Numbered from the stretch's first letter, positions 44,524 through 53,653 are shown. The stretch: DNA of 64,000 nucleotides from Scopulibacillus_A cellulosilyticus (GCF_042665295.1 NZ_JBHTCO010000004.1:62001-126000), one strand, 5' to 3'. The notes: a model not told the origin generated them from the sequence alone. Made by a program: numbers and translations.

Positions 44524-45049
44524 GCATCTTCCCACTGCATGGAATAAAAAAGGGATTTTACAAGGGAAAAGAAACATTCCTATAGATAAGCATTTGTTAA
44601 TAGATCAAAAGGATGGCATTTTGCGTAACAAGGAACTTCTTGAGAAATTTAAGCCGTTTGATTGCATATTATCGAGTGAATTAATAAGGACTCAGCAAAC
44701 AGCCGAAATTTACGGATATGACTATAGTCCGGAACCTTTATTAAATGAACTGGATTTTGGAGAATTTGAAGGAAAGGAAAAGGATGAGTTTGTTCAGAAC
44801 AATAAAATCTGGATAATTAATCCGCGAAAGTTAACATTAGGGGAAAGGCTTATTGATTTTGAACACAGGCTTTTTCAATTCATTCATCAGTATGGGAAAT
44901 ATGAACAAGTTTTGATTTTTGGGCACGGGTCATGGATAAGGGGGATGATTTCTATCATTAATTATGGTGATATAAATCAAATGAATAGAATCAAGGTCAA
45001 TAACAATGAGTTAGTCCGTCTGGAAATTCCTTCTTTTATTTTGCATTGA
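44504..45049 (+). CDS. Histidine phosphatase, possible 2-phosphosulfolactate phosphatase
   Basis: A 181-residue member of the phosphoglycerate mutase-like phosphatase family. The N-terminus reads IRHLPTAWNKKG, an RHG variant with the phosphorylated His8, and the second catalytic His is in IFGHGSWIRG. An acid follows in NELDFGEFEGKE. The gene begins inside the last codons of yitD, so the two proteins are made together. The usual next step, removal of phosphate from phosphosulfolactate, needs ComB, which is absent here, so this enzyme is a good candidate replacement. That function is inferred. Confidence 0.85.
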   Translation: MRLLLIRHLPTAWNKKGILQGKRNIPIDKHLLIDQKDGILRNKELLEKFKPFDCILSSELIRTQQTAEIYGYDYSPEPLLNELDFGEFEGKEKDEFVQNNKIWIINPRKLTLGERLIDFEHRLFQFIHQYGKYEQVLIFGHGSWIRGMISIINYGDINQMNRIKVNNNELVRLEIPSFILH

Positions 45050-45222
45050 GAAGTCCAATAGTCCAATTTATGATTTGGCTTATGCAGAAAGACGATGGCA
45101 AGAGAAACAAGCCTGAATTTTGCCGCTCAGCTCCCGTTCTGAATTTACATGACTAAATTGATGCATGGACAAATATACTTTAGTAATCCTATTTCATTTC
45201 AGCGGCGGGAGTTAAACGATAT

Positions 45223-45813
45223 ATGGAATTTAATAAAGAAATGATCAGGTTTGTTATGCTGACATTAGGGGGATTTGTACAAGGGTTGGGAATGTCCCTT
45301 TTTCTTTTTCCGCATCATGTTCCATCCGGCGGTTCGGCCGGGATTGCTGTCTTAATGAACCATTTGACACCATTATCTTTAGGATTTTCATTATGGCTGA
45401 ATAACTTTACTATGCTGTTTATGGCTTTTAAATGGTTTGGTTTTGCCTGGACAATAAGAACGATGTACGCGGTAACCGTAACATCAATGACAGTATATTG
45501 GTGCAGTTTATTTATATCCATACCCCATGTACATATTGCATTGGATTTATTGCTTGGCGGCATACTTTTTGGCATAGGTGTCGGCATTTTGATAAAGTAT
45601 GATGCATCAAGCGGCGGCATGGTTGTTCCGGCGCTGTTAATATCTACTTCACGAAGTTTCCGGCCTGGACAAACTATGTTTTGGATCAATATATCAATTT
45701 TCCTGATGACCGCTCTTGTTATTGATTTAAAAATTGTTATTTATGCTATTGTTTGCCAATGGCTCTCAACAAAGATCATAGATTTTACTAACCGAAGTTC
45801 ACCCTCTGTCTAA
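45223..45813 (+). CDS. YitT/YczE family membrane protein (YitE-like)
   Basis: A 196-residue protein with five or six membrane helices and GLGMSLFLFPHHVPSGGSAG near the start, then GVGILIKYDASSGGM, typical of the YitT/DUF161 N-terminal domain. The cytosolic C-terminal DUF2179 part is missing, as in B. subtilis YitE, whose gene also lies next to yitD. A large-loop hairpin (CTCCCG/CGGGAG) lies between 45129 and 45211, its right arm serving as ribosome site. It may transport sulfolactate or sulfite, but this is only contextual. Confidence 0.82.
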   Translation: MEFNKEMIRFVMLTLGGFVQGLGMSLFLFPHHVPSGGSAGIAVLMNHLTPLSLGFSLWLNNFTMLFMAFKWFGFAWTIRTMYAVTVTSMTVYWCSLFISIPHVHIALDLLLGGILFGIGVGILIKYDASSGGMVVPALLISTSRSFRPGQTMFWINISIFLMTALVIDLKIVIYAIVCQWLSTKIIDFTNRSSPSV

Positions 45814-45907
45814 GAATAGAAATCTAATTTCCTTATTATTGATATGATTTGTATAAATATTATGCTATCTTGTTAATAGATAATAATGTAATGAGGGAGT
45901 CATGTAC

Positions 45908-46204
45908 ATGATAGAACACATCGTTTTATTTAAGTTTAAAGATGAAACAACAAAAGAACAGAAGGATGAAGCCATTAAGCGTCTTTGTCAATTAGCCGAC
46001 GTTTTGCCAGGCATTATCGATATTAAGGCGGGGCATAACTTTACTGATCGCGGAAAAGGCTATACGATGGGGCTTACCGTTCGTCTGGAATCAAAAGAAG
46101 CATTTGACCATTATGGTCCTTCTGAGGAACATCAAGCTGTTCTTGCTTATTTGCATGAAATTGGCTTGGAGGATACGCTTGCCGTTGATTTTGTTATTGA
46201 ATAG
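45908..46204 (+). CDS. Dabb (stress-responsive alpha/beta barrel) domain protein
   Basis: A 98-residue ferredoxin-like fold protein: MIEHIVLFKFKDE at the start, the central LPGIIDIKAGHNFTDRGKGY, and EAFDHYGPSEEHQAVLAYL. Dabb proteins form dimeric barrels; some are enzymes such as olivetolic acid cyclase, most have no assigned role. ATG 45908 lies nine bases after GAGGGAG; the ATG at 45902 is too close. It has its own terminator. Confidence 0.9.
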   Translation: MIEHIVLFKFKDETTKEQKDEAIKRLCQLADVLPGIIDIKAGHNFTDRGKGYTMGLTVRLESKEAFDHYGPSEEHQAVLAYLHEIGLEDTLAVDFVIE

Positions 46205-46220
46205 ACTTGAACTAAGGATG

Positions 46221-46243
46221 GACAGCACTAAGCTGTCTTTTTC
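46221..46243 (+). terminator. Terminator after the Dabb gene
   Basis: GACAGC (46221-46226) and GCTGTC (46232-46237) with loop ACTAA, then TTTTTC. Confidence 0.85.
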
Positions 46244-46339
46244 TTTTAAATGAAACCTTTTATTCCAACTGAAAATGTTATAATTGCCTTTTGTTTAGGT
46301 AACGATTTAAATGAATTTATGTGTGAAAAGAGGATGAAA

Positions 46340-47197
46340 ATGACAAAATTACAAGCGGGTACTGTTCAAACCTTAAAGGTTGAACGGCAGGCGCCTTTTG
46401 GATACTTTTTATCAAATGGCAAAGAAGATGTTCTATTACATAATAATGAGCTGAGTGAGGATTTTGACGCGAGTCAGCCGCAAACAGTTTTTTTGTATCA
46501 GGATCATCAAGGCAGACTTTCAGCAACAATGACGATTCCGACTATAAAAATCGGAAGTTATGATTGGGCTGAAGTTGTTGCAGTAAAGCCCAAATTAGGT
46601 GTTTTTGTTTCAATCGGCATCAGCAAAGATATTCTAATTTCAATGGATGATTTACCTGATATCATTGATTTATGGCCGGTTAAAGGAGACCAATTATATT
46701 GTTCTTTAAAAACTGATAAAAAAGGCCGTTTGTTTGGAGCGCTGGCGACAGAAAATGTGATGCATGAAATAGCTGAACAAGCTGCAGAAGACGACTTTAA
46801 CAAAAATATCGCAGGAAGAGTTTACCGCTTAATAAAAGAAGGATCATTTATCATAACGGAAGAAGGCTTTCTCGGTTTTATTCATAAATCTGAGAGAAGA
46901 GAGGAGCCTCGCCTCGGTCAGAAGATTGAAGGAAGGATTATTGAAGTTAAGGAAGATGGATCAGTGAATGTTTCTTTATTAGGTAGAAGCCATGAAACAA
47001 TGGATACGGATGCCGAAAAAATATATGTTTATCTTGAAGGGCGCAATGGTTCAATGCCTTATTCGGATAAAAGTCATCCCGATGATATTAAAGCAAGATT
47101 TAACATGAGTAAAGCGGCATTTAAGCGTGCGCTTGGGAGACTAATGAAAGAAGGGAAAGTTTATCAAAAAGAAGGTTGGACTTATATTAAGGAATAG
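46340..47197 (+). CDS. yitL: S1-domain RNA-binding regulator, CvfB/YitL
   Basis: A 285-residue protein of three S1-like domains and a winged helix. The first S1 unit opens MTKLQAGTVQTLKVER, another reads GQKIEGRIIEVKEDGSVNVS, and the C-terminal winged helix is FNMSKAAFKRALGRLMKEGK. CvfB proteins bind RNA and influence virulence or stress gene expression in Staphylococcus. ATG 46340 after AGAGGATGAAA is preferred; the longer frame upstream includes the preceding terminator area. In B. subtilis yitL is also near the yit group. Confidence 0.9.
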   Translation: MTKLQAGTVQTLKVERQAPFGYFLSNGKEDVLLHNNELSEDFDASQPQTVFLYQDHQGRLSATMTIPTIKIGSYDWAEVVAVKPKLGVFVSIGISKDILISMDDLPDIIDLWPVKGDQLYCSLKTDKKGRLFGALATENVMHEIAEQAAEDDFNKNIAGRVYRLIKEGSFIITEEGFLGFIHKSERREEPRLGQKIEGRIIEVKEDGSVNVSLLGRSHETMDTDAEKIYVYLEGRNGSMPYSDKSHPDDIKARFNMSKAAFKRALGRLMKEGKVYQKEGWTYIKE

Positions 47198-47209
47198 TTT
47201 CCATTTTAT

Positions 47210-47240
47210 AAAGGGCAGACGTAAGCGGTCCGCCCTTTTT
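47210..47240 (+). terminator. Terminator after yitL
   Basis: AAGGGCAGAC pairs with GTCCGCCCTT around GTAAGCG, with a T run. One bulged pair. Confidence 0.85.
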
Positions 47241-47401
47241 CCGTATAAAATATGATGTATAAGGTAAAAAAGATTTCGACAAAAGTTGTAATTTAAAGGA
47301 AATAGTTTGAACAGAAATTAATTTAAAATTCTCCAAAATTAAGTCATGTTATGGTATATTTAACAAGAAGAGTTTATGAAAGCGTTTTAGGAGGGAACAC
47401 C

Positions 47402-48322
47402 GTGATTGAACAAATGATGCGTAATTTCTTTTTGTTCCTGGGGGATAACAAAAAATTGACGAAGCTTGCTAAAAAATACGGACTTAGTTTAGGAGCAAGC
47501 CGTTTTGTAGCTGGAGCAACGCTTGAAGGTTCGCTTGAAGCTCTCCATAAATTAAATGAAAAAGGTTTTTCGGTTACACTTGATCACCTCGGCGAGTTTG
47601 TCGATAATGAAAAAGAAGCAAATGAAATGGCGGATCATTGTATTGAAGCTATTGAAGCTATCGACCGGCACAATCTTGATTCACAATTATCGTTAAAAAT
47701 TACATCAATGGGATTAGATATCAGCCGCGAACTTTGCATGAAGAACATGCGCCGGATTTTAGATACAGCGAAAAAACATGACGTATTCGTTACCATTGAT
47801 ATGGAAGATCATTCCCGCTGCGGTGTTACCCTTGATGTATTTAAAGAACTGAAGAAAGAATACGATAACATCGGCACAGTCATTCAAGCTTACCTGTACC
47901 GTACAATCGATGATCTCAATGAATTAGACGAATATCATCCAAGACTTCGCATCGTAAAAGGTGCTTACAAAGAGCCGGAAGAAGTGGCATTTCCAAATAA
48001 AAAAGATGTCGACCAAAATTTCAAAAATTTAATTCAAATTCATCTATTAAGAGGAAACTTCACATCAATCGCCACCCATGATGATGAAATTATCCGTTTT
48101 ACAAAAGAACTGGTCAAAAAGCATAATATCCCGAAAGATCAGTTTGAATTCCAAATGCTTTATGGTATTCGTCCTGAACGCCAAGAAGAAATCATTAAAG
48201 AAGGTTACAATATGCGGATTTACGTACCGTACGGCGATGATTGGTACGGATATAACATGCGCCGCTTAGCAGAGCGGCCGGCCAATGTAGCCTTTGTTCT
48301 TAAAGGTGTTTTGAAAAAATAA
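47402..48322 (+). CDS. Proline dehydrogenase (FadM/PutB type)
   Basis: A 306-residue flavin-dependent monofunctional enzyme oxidising proline to pyrroline-5-carboxylate. It has the barrel strands SLKITSMGLDI, VTIDMEDHSRCGVT, QAYLYRT and RIVKGAYKEPEEVAF, and the C-terminal YVPYGDDWYGYNMRRLAERP that binds proline. It starts with GTG after AGGAGGG. A cre-like TGAAAGCGTTTT (47377-47388) lies just before the ribosome site. P5C dehydrogenase is not in this window. Confidence 0.95.
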   Translation: MIEQMMRNFFLFLGDNKKLTKLAKKYGLSLGASRFVAGATLEGSLEALHKLNEKGFSVTLDHLGEFVDNEKEANEMADHCIEAIEAIDRHNLDSQLSLKITSMGLDISRELCMKNMRRILDTAKKHDVFVTIDMEDHSRCGVTLDVFKELKKEYDNIGTVIQAYLYRTIDDLNELDEYHPRLRIVKGAYKEPEEVAFPNKKDVDQNFKNLIQIHLLRGNFTSIATHDDEIIRFTKELVKKHNIPKDQFEFQMLYGIRPERQEEIIKEGYNMRIYVPYGDDWYGYNMRRLAERPANVAFVLKGVLKK

Positions 48323-48552
48323 AATTAAGCGTTTTCAATGTTTCTAGTAAAAGAATTAAAAGATATTGAATTTGATGATGATTCTTTTCATCAAATTGGA
48401 AGTGAAATAGCGCAGACTGTTCCCGTAAAAACGAGGAAAAGTCGGTTCAGCTGATTCTGTTTTATTTCGGCAGCGTGTGGCTGTTAATTTTGCAAAAGAA
48501 TGGCTGCTTTGTACATGTGCGCAGGATAAATAAAATAAAAGGTATTTTATTA

Positions 48553-48586
48553 ATAAAGCGTTTTCCTAAGCGCTTTATTTTTGTTT
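48553..48586 (+). terminator. Terminator in the 48323-48779 interval
   Basis: ATAAAGCG (48553-48560) and CGCTTTAT (48571-48578), then TTTTTG. It lies 230 bp after the proline dehydrogenase gene. The 48323-48552 stretch has a 38-codon frame (48339-48455 region) without ribosome site and no recognisable gene; it may be decayed sequence. Confidence 0.7.
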
Positions 48587-48779
48587 TGGCACTACTTATA
48601 TTAACGGTAATTAAAAAATATTACAAAAGGATAGATATCTATTATTCTAAGATGAAGCTAATGGAGATTCAAAAAATGCTTAACAATTCATTTGGGAGTA
48701 AAAAGATCCAGTCGAATAACTAGAGATTACGCAAAAAAATACTTTAAGAAAATTTATTAAAATATAAAGGAGTCAATAA

Positions 48780-49748
48780 ATGATGGATTTAAATAAAAAG
48801 GCATCTTGTTGTTCTGTTAGTAGGATAGCAGTAGGAACAGACATGATCAAATCACCGGTAGAATTAAATAAGAATACTGCAGCAGAATTTCATCAAGAAG
48901 AAATGGTTTTAATCAATGGAGGTGAATTTCTCATGGGAACGAATGATAAAGATGGTTTCCATGCAGATGGAGAAGGTCCAATAAGAAAAGTAAAAGTTAA
49001 TTCATTTTTCATAGACCGCTTTGCAGTAACTAACGCTAAATTTGCGGAATTTGTATCAGCAACTAGTTATAAAACTGATGCTGAGAAATTTGGCTGGTCC
49101 TTTGTCTTTTATAAACTGATATCAAAGAAGACTGCGAGAAAGGTAAAACAGTTTCCTTCAGGAACGCCATGGTGGGCGGCTGTTGAAGGCGCTTTTTGGT
49201 TAAAACCTGAAGGACCTGATTCAAGCATTGCTGATCGAATGAATCATCCCGTTGTTCACATTTCATGGAATGATGCTGTTGCTTATTGTAAATGGTCTGG
49301 TAAAAGACTTCCAACAGAAGCAGAATGGGAATATGCCGCTAGAGGAGGACTCGTTCAGAAAAAGTATCCATGGGGAGATATTTTGGAACCAGGGGGGGAG
49401 CACTATTGCAATATATGGCAAGGTGAATTTCCAAATGAGAATACCGCCTTAGACGGGTACTTAGGAACAGCACCAGTAAATGCTTTCTATCCTAATGGAT
49501 TTGGTTTATATAATATGGCGGGAAACGTATGGGAGTGGTGTTCAAACTGGTTTAGTCCAAAATTCCATTTGCACGAGTCTAAAGTTAATCCTAAAGGACC
49601 ATCTAAAGGGAGTACGAAGTCAATGAGAGGCGGATCCTATCTCTGCCATGAATCCTATTGCAATCGCTATCGGGTTGCGGCAAGGACATCAAATACCCCT
49701 GACAGTTCTGCGGGAAACCTCGGGTTTCGTTGTGTAAAAGATTTATAG
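48780..49748 (+). CDS. Formylglycine-generating enzyme (sulfatase maturase)
   Basis: A 322-residue SUMF1-type, copper-dependent oxygenase that turns the active-site Cys of type I sulfatases into formylglycine. EEMVLINGGEFLMGT opens the domain, and KRLPTEAEWEYAARGG and GNVWEWCSNWF follow. The catalytic pair is C289 and C294 in RGGSYLCHESYCNRYRVAAR, both kept, so it should be active and not merely an FGE-sulfatase-fold protein. AAAGGAG lies seven bases before the ATG. Its likely client is the sulfatase at 55178, whose motif is CVPAR. Confidence 0.93.
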   Translation: MMDLNKKASCCSVSRIAVGTDMIKSPVELNKNTAAEFHQEEMVLINGGEFLMGTNDKDGFHADGEGPIRKVKVNSFFIDRFAVTNAKFAEFVSATSYKTDAEKFGWSFVFYKLISKKTARKVKQFPSGTPWWAAVEGAFWLKPEGPDSSIADRMNHPVVHISWNDAVAYCKWSGKRLPTEAEWEYAARGGLVQKKYPWGDILEPGGEHYCNIWQGEFPNENTALDGYLGTAPVNAFYPNGFGLYNMAGNVWEWCSNWFSPKFHLHESKVNPKGPSKGSTKSMRGGSYLCHESYCNRYRVAARTSNTPDSSAGNLGFRCVKDL

Positions 49749-49857
49749 AATTAATTAAATAGGGATTCGGAAATTAAGTAGCTAATTCTAAATCACTTTG
49801 GGAATAATAGCGGATTCAGAAAAATAAAAATGCCTAAACAATCTTAAAAAGGGGGGG

Positions 49858-49888
49858 AAATAAACCACAACTAGTGGTTTATTTTTTA
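49858..49888. terminator. Bidirectional terminator between FGE and tetR genes
   Basis: AAATAAACCAC (49858-49868) and GTGGTTTATTT (49874-49884) form a perfect 11-bp stem with loop AACTA, T-rich on both strands. Confidence 0.9.
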
Positions 49889-49920
49889 TGAATGTTTAAT
49901 CGGCAGATTGAAATTTAAAA

Positions 49921-50541
49921 TTATAGATAAAGCCCGTCAACATACATTGATGTAAGAGTTTCCGCGATTTCTTCAAGCGTATCCTGGTGTGTATTTCGAA
50001 CAATTTCCCATTGATATGTTTCATTTGCAAAAAACCACATACGCGCCACTAATTCCGGTTTTAAATCAGTACGGGCTAGTCCTTTACACTGGGAATAAGT
50101 AATATCATTAGTAATACAGTGAATGAATGTATTTCGTATTTCTTCCCATTTCAAATTAATTGCGGTTGAAAGACCAACGGCCTCTTGAAAAACCTCCATC
50201 ATCTTGCGATTGGATTGAGCCAAACTAAGAAAGGCTGTTACTTGGTTTAATACCATTTTTTTTGCTTCTTCTTTTGTTGTTGGAAAAAAGGAAGTTTTTG
50301 CGATTTCAATAAACTCCGCCATGACATCTTCCATTAATACGATTAGTAAATCGTCTTTACCCGAAAAATGAACATATGCGGTTCCATAACCAGTGTTTGC
50401 ACGTTTAATGATCTGCGAAATCGTTGCTTTTTGAAAACCTTCCTCAAGAAAGACATAACGTGCGGCATCGAGTAATTTTTGACGTGTTAACATTGAACGC
50501 TTATGGCGGCCATCAACAATTTCTTCTTTTGAGCCTTTCAC
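49921..50541 (-). CDS. TetR-family regulator next to the kynurenine genes
   Basis: A 206-residue repressor. The HTH region runs RQKLLDAARYVFLEEGFQKA and then ISQIIKRANTGYGTAYVHF; the ligand domain is helical (QKALVLNQVTAFL-like segments). It starts with GTG after GGGGGAGG. It is divergent from kynU, and the intergenic region holds a TTAACAT/ATGTTAA palindrome on its own side and TGAC-N5-GTCA over the kynU -35 box. It is the natural candidate to control the kynurenine regulon, with an aromatic amino acid or its product as ligand (inference). Confidence 0.88.
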   Translation of the reverse strand: MKGSKEEIVDGRHKRSMLTRQKLLDAARYVFLEEGFQKATISQIIKRANTGYGTAYVHFSGKDDLLIVLMEDVMAEFIEIAKTSFFPTTKEEAKKMVLNQVTAFLSLAQSNRKMMEVFQEAVGLSTAINLKWEEIRNTFIHCITNDITYSQCKGLARTDLKPELVARMWFFANETYQWEIVRNTHQDTLEEIAETLTSMYVDGLYL

Positions 50542-50554
50542 GAACCTCCCCCCT

Positions 50555-50578
50555 TTAACATATAAGGATACATGTTAA
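50555..50578 (-). promoter_or_regulatory. Inverted repeat upstream of tetR
   Basis: TTAACAT (50555-50561) and ATGTTAA (50572-50578), 10 bp apart, begin 13 bp before the tetR start codon. Suits autoregulation, though its sequence differs from the TGAC-N5-GTCA repeat at the catabolic promoters. Confidence 0.5.
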
Positions 50579-50695
50579 TGTTAAAAAATAAAAGGGATTT
50601 TAAGAATATTAAATATTAATGGCTAATTTTTACTTTAACAGCGGTCGTTTTGATAGACTCTTATAAATAATTAAAATATTAAAGGATGAATAATA

Positions 50696-50724
50696 TTGAC
50701 ATCGCGTCATATTTCCTTTATATT
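50696..50724 (+). promoter_or_regulatory. kynU promoter with TGAC-N5-GTCA operator
   Basis: TTGACA (50696-50701), 17 bp, TATATT (50719-50724). TGAC-ATCGC-GTCA (50697-50709) covers the -35 box. The surrounding ATATTGACA and GTCATATTTC are repeated at 56772-56793 before nbaC. Confidence 0.75.
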
Positions 50725-50772
50725 TAAATAAATTCAAAATATTATTTATTATGTATAATAGGGGAGATAATT

Positions 50773-52059
50773 ATGACCAATGGAACAGTTCAAGTAACTA
50801 ATGATTATGCTTTACAGCTTGATAACTTAGACGAATTTAAGGATTACCGAAACGAATTCTATTTAAATCCTGGATCGATCTATCTTGATGGAAATTCATT
50901 AGGATTAATGAACAAACATTCAGAAAATAAGGTGAGTGAAATTTTAAACGATTGGAAAACACTTGGTATTGATGGTTGGACTCAGGGAACCTATCCATGG
51001 TTTTTTATATCTGAAAGGTTAGGAGAAATGATGGCTCCGCTGGTAGGGGCTGAAGCAAAGGAAGTAATTGTAACCGGTTCCACGACAGTAAATTTACATC
51101 AACTTGTTGCTACTTTTTATAAACCTGAAGGAAAGCGAACGAAGATCATTGCAGACGAATTAACTTTCCCCTCGGATATTTATGCACTGAAAAGTCAGCT
51201 GATGCTGCATGGATATGATCCGGAAGAACATTTGATTCGGGTTAAGAGCGGTGATGGAAGATTCATTGAAGAAGATGACATCATTAAGGAAATGACAGAT
51301 GAGGTTGCTTTAATTGTTTTACCTACGGTACTTTACCGAAGCGGTCAGCTGTTCGATATTCAACGTTTAACAGCGGAAGCGCATAAGCGAGGCATTCTTA
51401 TTGGTTTTGATGGATGTCATTCTGTAGGAGCTATTCCTCACTATTTTAGTCAGTGGGATGTTGATTTTGGATTTTGGTGTACTTATAAATATTTAAATGG
51501 CGGTCCAGGAAGTGTCGCAGCGTTGTATGTAAATAAAAAACATTTTGGCAGACATCCGGGGTTAGCAGGATGGTACAGCTCGAATAAGAATAAACAATTT
51601 GATATGGAACACACATTAGTTCCTGAAGAAACAGCTGGTGCCTTTCAAATAGGGACGCCTCATGTATTAAGTTTAGCACCGCTTATCAGTTCTTTAGAAA
51701 TGTTTGCAAAGGTATCTATTGAGAATATTCGAAAGAACTCCCTTAGCAAGACTCAATACTTTATGGATTTAATTAAAGAAGAACTCTCAAACATGGGATT
51801 TACAATTGGAAACCCGCTTGAAGATGAACGTCGGGGCGGCCATATTTGTTTAGAACATGAAGAAGCTATTCGAATTTGTAAAGCGCTAAAAGAAAATCAG
51901 ATTACGCCGGACTTTAGGGCGCCTAATATCATTCGTCTAGCACCAATCGCTTTTTATACTTCATATGAAGATATCTTTAAAACAGTGCAAATCTTAAAGA
52001 AAATAATGTTAGACAAGCAGTATGAGAAGTATGAAAATAAGCGGGGCGTAGTCTCCTAA
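50773..52059 (+). CDS. kynU: Kynureninase
   Basis: A 428-residue PLP enzyme that splits kynurenine or 3-hydroxykynurenine to alanine and anthranilate or 3-hydroxyanthranilate. The PLP Lys is K239 in TYKYLNGGPGS; FDGCHSVGAIPHYF holds the cofactor Asp, and the N-terminal IYLDGNSLGLM and the C-terminal RAPNIIRLAPIAFYTSYED complete the fold. GGGGAG precedes the ATG. It is the first gene of a unit with a permease gene and probably the NhaC and sulfatase genes. Because a 3-hydroxyanthranilate dioxygenase lies in the same regulon, the 3-hydroxy form is the likely substrate. Confidence 0.96.
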   Translation: MTNGTVQVTNDYALQLDNLDEFKDYRNEFYLNPGSIYLDGNSLGLMNKHSENKVSEILNDWKTLGIDGWTQGTYPWFFISERLGEMMAPLVGAEAKEVIVTGSTTVNLHQLVATFYKPEGKRTKIIADELTFPSDIYALKSQLMLHGYDPEEHLIRVKSGDGRFIEEDDIIKEMTDEVALIVLPTVLYRSGQLFDIQRLTAEAHKRGILIGFDGCHSVGAIPHYFSQWDVDFGFWCTYKYLNGGPGSVAALYVNKKHFGRHPGLAGWYSSNKNKQFDMEHTLVPEETAGAFQIGTPHVLSLAPLISSLEMFAKVSIENIRKNSLSKTQYFMDLIKEELSNMGFTIGNPLEDERRGGHICLEHEEAIRICKALKENQITPDFRAPNIIRLAPIAFYTSYEDIFKTVQILKKIMLDKQYEKYENKRGVVS

Positions 52060-52085
52060 TAGACAAAAGAAAGGTTGGAATTTAT

Positions 52086-53522
52086 ATGGCCAGTAACTCC
52101 GAAAAAATTCAAGACATTACGGAGGGAGAAAAGGGATTAAAAAAAAGCTTAACGACCCGCCAGCTATCAATGATCGCCATTGGGGGCGCTATTGGGACTG
52201 GTTTATTTCTTGGAAGTGGATCCGCTATCAAAACAGCGGGTCCGAGTGTCATCATTAGCTATGCTATTGGAGCAGCCATTGCCTTGTTGCTTATGGGCTG
52301 TCTTTCAGAAATGACAGTTGCCCATCCTACCTCCGGATCATTTGGTGTTTATGCAGAACGTTATATTAATCCATGGTCGGGTTTTACTGTCCGCTATTCT
52401 TATTGGTTTAGCCTTATTTGTTCTATTGGGACGGAAGTTACTGCCATTGCTATCTATATGAAATATTGGTTTCCAAATATCCCAGGATATGTATGGATAG
52501 TTGTTTTTTCTGCCGTCCTCCTTTATGTCAATGCGACAAGTGTGAACATGTTTGGTGTTGTTGAATATTGGTTTTCTTTAGTAAAAATCATAGCGATAGT
52601 TGGTTTTATTCTTTTAGCCTTTTTTGTTGTATTCGGTACAGGAAGTCATTCAGAAATTGGTCCTCAAAACTATGTAAATAAAGGCGGATTCTTTCCAAAT
52701 GGTTTTGGCGGCATGTGGTTTGCCACATTTATTTCGCTTTTTAGTTATTTAAGTATCGAAATGATTGCGGTAAGTGCCGGAGAGGCAAAAGAACCAGAAA
52801 AAGCTGTCCCCATTGCACTTAAATCTGCCGTTTTTCGACTTGTGCTATTTTATATTTTAACGCTCGCGTTAATGTTGATGATTGTTCCATGGAATTTTGC
52901 CGGGAACAATGAAAGCCCGTTTGTTAAAGTCATGGATATTCTTAATATCCCTGGTGCAGGCGGAATTATGAATTTTGTTGTCCTTATTGCTGCACTTTCC
53001 GCCATGAACAGCCAGCTATATACTTCTACCCGAATGATGTTTTCATTGTCCAGAGCTAAATTTGCACCACAAGGACTTGGGAAACTTAGCACCAAAGGCG
53101 TTCCGGTGAGGGCCCTTATATTATCAGCGGCGGGGGTTGTTATTGCGGTAATCTTTTCAATTGTTTCACCTGACAGCGCTTTCAACTTAATGATTTCATT
53201 ATCCAGTTTCGGCGCTATGTTTGCATGGTTTATGATTTTTGTTACTCATTTATTTTTTCGCCGTAAGTGGGATCGGGAAGGGACCCGTAAATTACCAGTT
53301 CGTATGATCGGTTTTCCATATTTAACAGCGTTTGGAGCCATATTGTTAGCAAGTGTTGTCTTATCAACCGTATTCTCACAAGACTTTAAAAGTACATTGA
53401 CTCTTGGAATTCCTTGGCTATGTTTTATTACTATTGCCTATTTCATATGGAAAAGGACAAATCAACAGTTGAAAAAAGAAACAAAGAAAAAGGACAAATC
53501 AACAATTGAAAAAGTCAACTAA
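52086..53522 (+). CDS. Amino acid permease (AAT family, APC superfamily)
   Basis: A 478-residue, twelve-helix importer of the GabP/AroP/LysP group. Helix 1 has the unwound substrate site IAIGGAIGTGLFLGSG, and PTSGSFGVYAERY and the later FSYLSIEMIAVSAGEAKEPE are typical. AAGGTTGG precedes the ATG. It lies 27 bp after kynU, so kynurenine, 3-hydroxykynurenine or tryptophan is a likely cargo (inference from context). The C-terminal tail is rich in Lys. Confidence 0.92.
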   Translation: MASNSEKIQDITEGEKGLKKSLTTRQLSMIAIGGAIGTGLFLGSGSAIKTAGPSVIISYAIGAAIALLLMGCLSEMTVAHPTSGSFGVYAERYINPWSGFTVRYSYWFSLICSIGTEVTAIAIYMKYWFPNIPGYVWIVVFSAVLLYVNATSVNMFGVVEYWFSLVKIIAIVGFILLAFFVVFGTGSHSEIGPQNYVNKGGFFPNGFGGMWFATFISLFSYLSIEMIAVSAGEAKEPEKAVPIALKSAVFRLVLFYILTLALMLMIVPWNFAGNNESPFVKVMDILNIPGAGGIMNFVVLIAALSAMNSQLYTSTRMMFSLSRAKFAPQGLGKLSTKGVPVRALILSAAGVVIAVIFSIVSPDSAFNLMISLSSFGAMFAWFMIFVTHLFFRRKWDREGTRKLPVRMIGFPYLTAFGAILLASVVLSTVFSQDFKSTLTLGIPWLCFITIAYFIWKRTNQQLKKETKKKDKSTIEKVN

Positions 53523-53653
53523 GAAGAATTATAATAAGAACTTTTGAAGTGTTTCGCTTTTCTCTTTTGAAGAAACAATAAAAGATCTATAATCATAAAG
53601 ATTCGCTATCATGACCTTCAACAAATGTGGTTATAAAGAAAGAGGTTATGTGG

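Noticed and set aside
45129..45211. Fourth copy of the hairpin repeat before the yitE-like gene
   Set aside because: Only CTCCCG/CGGGAG is shared with the inverted repeat at 7934-7995; the CCATCAGTGGGG core is missing.
47377..47390. cre-like TGAAAGCGTTTTAG before the proline dehydrogenase gene
   Set aside because: Lacks the final CA and partly overlaps the ribosome site; kept only as a note in that gene's entry.
48339..48461. A 38-codon frame starting MFLVKELKDIEFDDD after the proline dehydrogenase gene
   Set aside because: Composition looks protein-like but it has no ribosome site and no recognisable family; perhaps a decayed gene fragment.
48475..48723. An 82-codon frame MWLLILQKNGCF... 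after the proline dehydrogenase gene
   Set aside because: No ribosome site, a GTG start, Lys/Ile-rich low-complexity translation, and it runs through the clear terminator at 48553-48586.
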